Part shown: positions 59,487 through 64,000 of the stretch, piece by piece
Layout of the letters: each line of letters begins with the position of its first letter
Position numbering within the stretch: position 1 is the stretch's first letter
The notes under the pieces: model-generated
Told to the model about the DNA's origin: nothing
Database searches by the model: none
Seen by the model: the letters and a program-made list of their open reading frames with translations, nothing else
Translations under genes and position numbers: made by a program
Source of the DNA: Adineta steineri
Lineage: Eukaryota > Rotifera > Eurotatoria > Adinetida > Adinetidae
DNA length: 64,000 nt
Assembly: GCA_905250115.1 (NCBI GenBank)
Contig: CAJNOI010000187.1
Location: 105,085-169,084 of the forward strand
Reading direction: 5' to 3'

Positions 59487-60602
59487 AACTAATAAGTTGA
59501 ATTTATTTCATCTTTTATTAACATATCATATATCGGTTAAAGAGAAACTTAAAGCCTCGAATAATTAAAAATATCTACCATTTAAATGGTTAGTAGAATA
59601 AATGAATGATTAGAAAAATAAATTAATAATCCGTAAATTGTATTATAAAAATAATTAGGTCCATCATTATATTTAAAAAACAGTAAATTAAATTAAAGGG
59701 TTAGTATAAAAATTGAAATATGTTAAAATCTGATTCACTTTTTTTTTCTTTTCGTCTATTATTTCGTACAGATGATAAATACGACATGCATATATATCTT
59801 TTTTTTCTCTCCTTCGTATTAAGATATTTTTTTTCTTATTATGTTATTTTACTAGTATCGTAGATTTTATTCTCGAGCGTTCATATATACAGTTGTCATT
59901 TGAAAACTAGCTGATAACATCTACCAATGATTTACTAGAGTAATCATTTGTTAGAAAATATTGCAAACCACTAACGGTAGCAAAAATAATGTCGATCGAT
60001 GAGAAAAGAAAAAGGAATAGGCCAATAAAGGTTACGCATAATTTGCTAATACAATAGGTTAATTTTCATCTTCTTTTTCTCATTCATTATTTGCATTTCT
60101 ATTCAGTATTCTTTTGAATTTTTTATTTAATTGAGTCTATTTTTCTTATATTAAATTAATCTTTATATTAAGAAAACTTATTTCTACTGCTGATAGAATT
60201 TGCAATTTTACTAATCAAATTTGAATTTTTTACGGACATTTGTATCTAATTAACCTACGATTTGATTAATTTTACTGATCACAAAATATATATTTTCATT
60301 GAAAATTTTCTTTAAAGGAAATTAAAATTATTTTATTTTTTTCTACATTTTATAAGACAAATTGAAAATTTTAATCTCGCTTAGAATAAATCAGGAGCAA
60401 GTAAGAATATGAGGTTTTGGGATGTGAGGGAGAATGAAAGCGAGTGTGAACATGAGAAGCCATTTCATCTTCAGTTTCATTGTCACCATCATAGTTGTAC
60501 TCATTCTGAATGTACTAACGGTTAACCATCTTCAGCTTTTGTAATAAAATGTAATAGGTAATAAAATAATTTTAATTTTCCCTATGGAGAATTTCAAATT
60601 AT
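59487..60602. other. Unique sequence between the direct repeats
   Basis: 1.1 kb without any coding capacity that I can see; no primer site or polypurine tract was identified at its borders. Confidence 0.45.
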
Positions 60603-61460
60603 CCTAGATTTTAAGTTCCTTTGTAATCTATATATGGTATATATTCATAAAAAATGGGATAGTTTCGAATTATTCTACTAGATTTTGTACTTTATTCAGA
60701 GATCGGTCATATAATAATTAACGTTTATCTTATTTTTTATCTTTTTTACATAAAATAATCTTTGATATATATTTTTCTTTTTTACATACACGCGCAGTTT
60801 AATTGCTTTCTAATGATCAGTCATTTATAATTGTTGAAAATATTATTCTAAATAAGCAAAATACACAATTACTTTAATATTTAACATAGACCTTGGACTT
60901 GGGAGGTAAAAAAATCAGAAAATAATCCATACTAACTATCTTTTGTATTCGTACATGAAATCAGTCATACCTTTTCTTTTTTTCTTGCTGTTCTTACAGG
61001 TGAGATAAGAAGTTTTATTCATGTATGTGTTTAAGAAGCATTGCTACGATTATTATAAGCTAAAATATATTATTGGTTCGATATTTAACATCGATTTTAT
61101 ATTTATTGTTGGAGGTGGAGAATACAATACAACTGATTTTTATCTTATTATGTGCACCTACACATTAAACCATATAGATAAAATATCTCTCTCATAAGAG
61201 TAGGAGTATAATACTATTTGAACGAATATCCGATTATAATCATTGCAGGTTTCATCATATAGAGGTAAGGCAAAAGACAATTACTTTTATCAAAACATAT
61301 TTATTGTGACCTTTCAGTATACATTTATCTAAGGCAATCTATTGTCTAATACACTTTTATTTTAATATTACGATTTCAGTAGATAACTCTTATGAAATCA
61401 TAAATTTTTATTTGAAATTTCATTCAAATAAATCCTAGAATTAAATATATTAATTTGGAA
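60603..61460. repeat. Direct repeat, right copy (about 858 bp)
   Basis: Same orientation as the left copy. Differs by substitutions, a short local duplication near 60750-60785 (TTTTTTACATA repeated) and a small indel near 61300 and 61405. Confidence 0.85.
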
Positions 61461-63285
61461 TAGTTACTTTGATGTTTAAGCTATTCATATGTATATTCTC
61501 TTTCTCGTAGAGAAGAGTCCAGTAAACATAAATTGTTTGTTTGCTTGCTTGTGTGTCCACAGGGTCAAAAAAACATCGAAAAACAGTTTTTCAAAAAAGA
61601 CATTTTTAGAGGTATTTCGATGCGGAGATCTCGAATCCCATGCTAGTTTTTTGAAATTGTATAAGCAAAATGCTCAGTAGCATTGTAGAACACGATTTCT
61701 ACGAGAAAGAGCTGAGCGAGTCCTTAGACGAGCGTTACTTGTGTGTTAGACAGAATTAAGGTTTAGGCAAAATTAAACATAATTTTAAAATGATTCTATG
61801 ATCATATGATTTAAATAAATTTTCAAAAAGAAATTCAATTGTTATTATTATTTTAAATTTTTCAAAGCTGTGAAGTTCTTAAGTTGTATTCGATAAAAAT
61901 TGAATATACTTTTTGAAAGATGTAGAGTTCGTAAGTTATTCTCTTTTCAGAAAGAAAGGCTTATGAGCTCGTTAGACAGGGTCGTTAAAATGCTTAAAGT
62001 TTGTCCGTTTGTTTGTCCATGCCAATCAGATTGCAGTATCCTATGAATCAATGAAAACTTATTGGTGGTCATCAGTAAATTATTCTAGTAATTAATTTTA
62101 AAAAAATTTCTTTTCTTAAATATTTTAATTTGATTAAGATTTTGTAGAATTTTATGAAATTATTGTGAAAGAAATAAAAATAAATATTTTACTTTTATTA
62201 AGATTAAGGAAATAAATTTTTCATAAAAGTGCAATTAAAATTATTGCGAGAAAAAACATTAAAAGAGTTGATTAAACTTGAGCACTATATCCATATTTAA
62301 TGTAATGAGCTTTAATTTAAAAAAAAGTGAGATTAAAATTTTAAGAAATTATATAGAAAATATAAATTAATGTTTTTATATATAATAATCTTTGAATTAA
62401 ACTACCTGAAAAATATGTCAATAAAAATTATGACTCGATATGATATTATAGTCATGGTCCTTTTTTGATAAAATATATAGAGCGCAAGTGGCCATGACCG
62501 CGATTAAAAAGTTGCTTTTAAAAAATCGTATATATTCAAGCGCTCGTATGCCTATATGTATATATAATGGATGACTCATAATAAATGGCTCACTTTTGTA
62601 TCTCATTTATTATGGTGTACTCGTTATATATATAAACTTCTTCATAGAATAGAAGACCATCTTATTCAAAATTAAGACAAAATAGATACTTTCAACAGCT
62701 AGCTAAATAAATAAGTTAATTCCTTAGTTCTTATTATCTAATCAAAGCTTAGTTTATGTATCCACTTTACTTTATGTTGCATATATATTTACTATCAATA
62801 GGCATTGTTAATATAAAATAATTTTTGAGCGTAGAAATTACATATATGTAGCAATTCAGCTCTATTACGTTTTTTTTACTTTTGACAAATCATAGAAATT
62901 TTTATTAAACTTAACAACATTATAATCATCTAAAAACTTACAACCAATTTCATATTCTAGATTACTCTCATAGGTACTTCTATAGCTAGCTATCCGATAA
63001 TTTCACAAATCTACGAAACTTATAAATTTTTAAAGACTTTTTGTGCATGTATACTACTAATCAAACATTAACTATAGCATGAAAAATATTAATCACATTA
63101 GAAATTCATCTATAGATTTTTCTAATTTACAAAACACAATAGAAGTCCAATGTGAAGAGATTTATAAATTATATTTGATTTATCAAATAACAAAAATAAT
63201 GCTAATATTTTCTAATAAAAAACAAAACAAAACTCATAATATCATTAAATTATAATCATATTTGTATAGATCAAATATATATTTT
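61461..63285. other. AT-rich region with possible small inverted repeat
   Basis: CTCTTTCTCGTAGAGAAG (about 61498) and TTTCTACGAGAAAGAGCTG (about 61697) are inverted copies 200 bp apart and may bound a small MITE; no target duplication is clear. A 115-bp part at 62110-62225 resembles 54510-54620. No gene recognised. Confidence 0.45.
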
Positions 63286-64000
63286 CAATTAAAAATTAAA
63301 TTAATCTTAGATTTTATTTTATATAATAATATTTATTTTAGATATAAAAATCTATTATGTTAATTCGGAAAATGAATATTTAAACAAGAATAATAATGAA
63401 CAACTTCATCAAAAACTCCTTCGTGATGGTTATTTTATGTCAAATCAACTATGGAATATGTTTGAATCATGTTTTTTTGATTTATCAGATGCTGCAGCAG
63501 CCAGCATTGATCCATGTTATCAATTATTTACGTTAAAATTTGTTGACTTACTTGATGATGCTGGATAGTATTGAAAAAACAAATGGTACAAAAACATCAG
63601 TGCATACTGGATAATTTTCAACAGATCATGCAATTGCAACAACTCGTACGAGACCTGAACATCGAATCAAGATTTTATGGACCTAATAGTTTATTATATC
63701 ATTTGAATTTACATGATCCAAATGTATCATTAGTGTTGCTTGTTCATCTTCTTGAGAAACTTTACATATGGCTGTGCAATGTCTCCGTACAAATGAAGCT
63801 GACATGGCTGTATGTGGTGGTGTTAATGGATTCTTACACCAGAAAGTTTTCTACAACATTCATTTATTGGTGCACAATCACCTGGTGGAAGAAGTCGATC
63901 ATTTAGTGTTGATGCTAATAGTTATGCTAAAGGTAAATTCAGTTGATTAGTCTTTTTTTTTATTTAGAAATACATTTCAATTTAAATATTGTGTCTAGAT
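63286..64000 (+). pseudogene. Polyketide synthase relic PKS-3 (ketosynthase start)
   Basis: From 63286 the non-coding flank and then the KS text match PKS-1: LRDGYFMSNQLWNMFESCFF, a degraded DPC block, LNLHDPNVSL, and the active-site region where CSSSL has mutated and shifted. It keeps the MAVQCLRTNEADMAVCGGVN block (about 63768-63827) that PKS-1 has lost. A stop after LLDDAG (63566) and at least two frame changes show it is dead. The final intron-exon border (GGTAAATTC to TGTCTAG) equals the end of PKS-2 at its gap. It continues beyond the window. Confidence 0.85.

Overview
The window looks like nuclear DNA of a bdelloid rotifer (Adineta/Rotaria/Philodina type); this is inferred from content and no search was run. 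The DNA is very AT-rich and gene introns are mostly 50-70 nt with GT..AG ends. Metazoan genes (a CUX/CASP-type locus and a prolyl 4-hydroxylase alpha remnant) share the scaffold with genes of bacterial or plant character that carry spliceosomal introns. Degenerate TGTGGG-like arrays, the motif I recall as the bdelloid telomere repeat, are scattered through the left half.

Layout: 1-3.6 kb, no gene. 3.7-6.9 kb (+), a decayed polyketide synthase (PKS-1). 7.8-9.3 kb (+), an intact three-exon plant-type UDP-glycosyltransferase. 10.4-11.9 kb (-), a 5'-truncated LINE. 12.7-23.2 kb (-), a ten-exon nonribosomal peptide synthetase (NRPS) whose exons join in one open frame of about 2,851 codons: A-T-C-C-A-T followed by a membrane terminal domain like that of epsilon-poly-lysine synthetase. 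23.4-27.0 kb (-), an intact three-exon MIO-type aromatic amino-acid lyase/aminomutase, 218 bp upstream of the NRPS on the same strand. 27.7-31.3 kb (-), relics of a second NRPS. 31.3-36 kb, empty. 36.3-41.4 kb (-), a decayed second PKS copy ending at a 100-N gap. 41.9-42.8 kb (+), a broken prolyl 4-hydroxylase. 47.6-53.7 kb (-), a complete but decayed Ty3/gypsy LTR element with a perfect 5-bp target duplication. 54.7-58.2 kb (+), CUT-homeodomain exons followed by CASP C-terminal exons. 58.6-61.5 kb, a direct repeat pair. 63.3-64.0 kb (+), the start of a third PKS copy.

How the genes may work together: the lyase and NRPS form a compact pair. The first adenylation domain begins the protein (a loading position) and lacks the Asp that normally grips the alpha-amine, while the second adenylation domain and the NRPS relic keep it. 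A simple model is that the lyase makes an arylacrylic acid (or a beta-amino acid) that primes the NRPS, and the product is finished or exported at a membrane by the terminal domain; the nearby UDP-glycosyltransferase is a possible tailoring enzyme. This is inference. Horizontally acquired NRPS/PKS genes are known in bdelloids, so the new element would be the lyase-loading-domain pairing and the poly-lysine-synthetase-like terminus.

Around this active-looking core lie ghosts of PKS and NRPS copies and several small mobile elements: a 630-bp foldback inside an NRPS intron, hAT-like and piggyBac-like MITEs, and a recurrent G-rich/C-rich hairpin family. Several frameshifts sit in A-runs, so sequencing error competes with true decay for the P4H and CUX genes.
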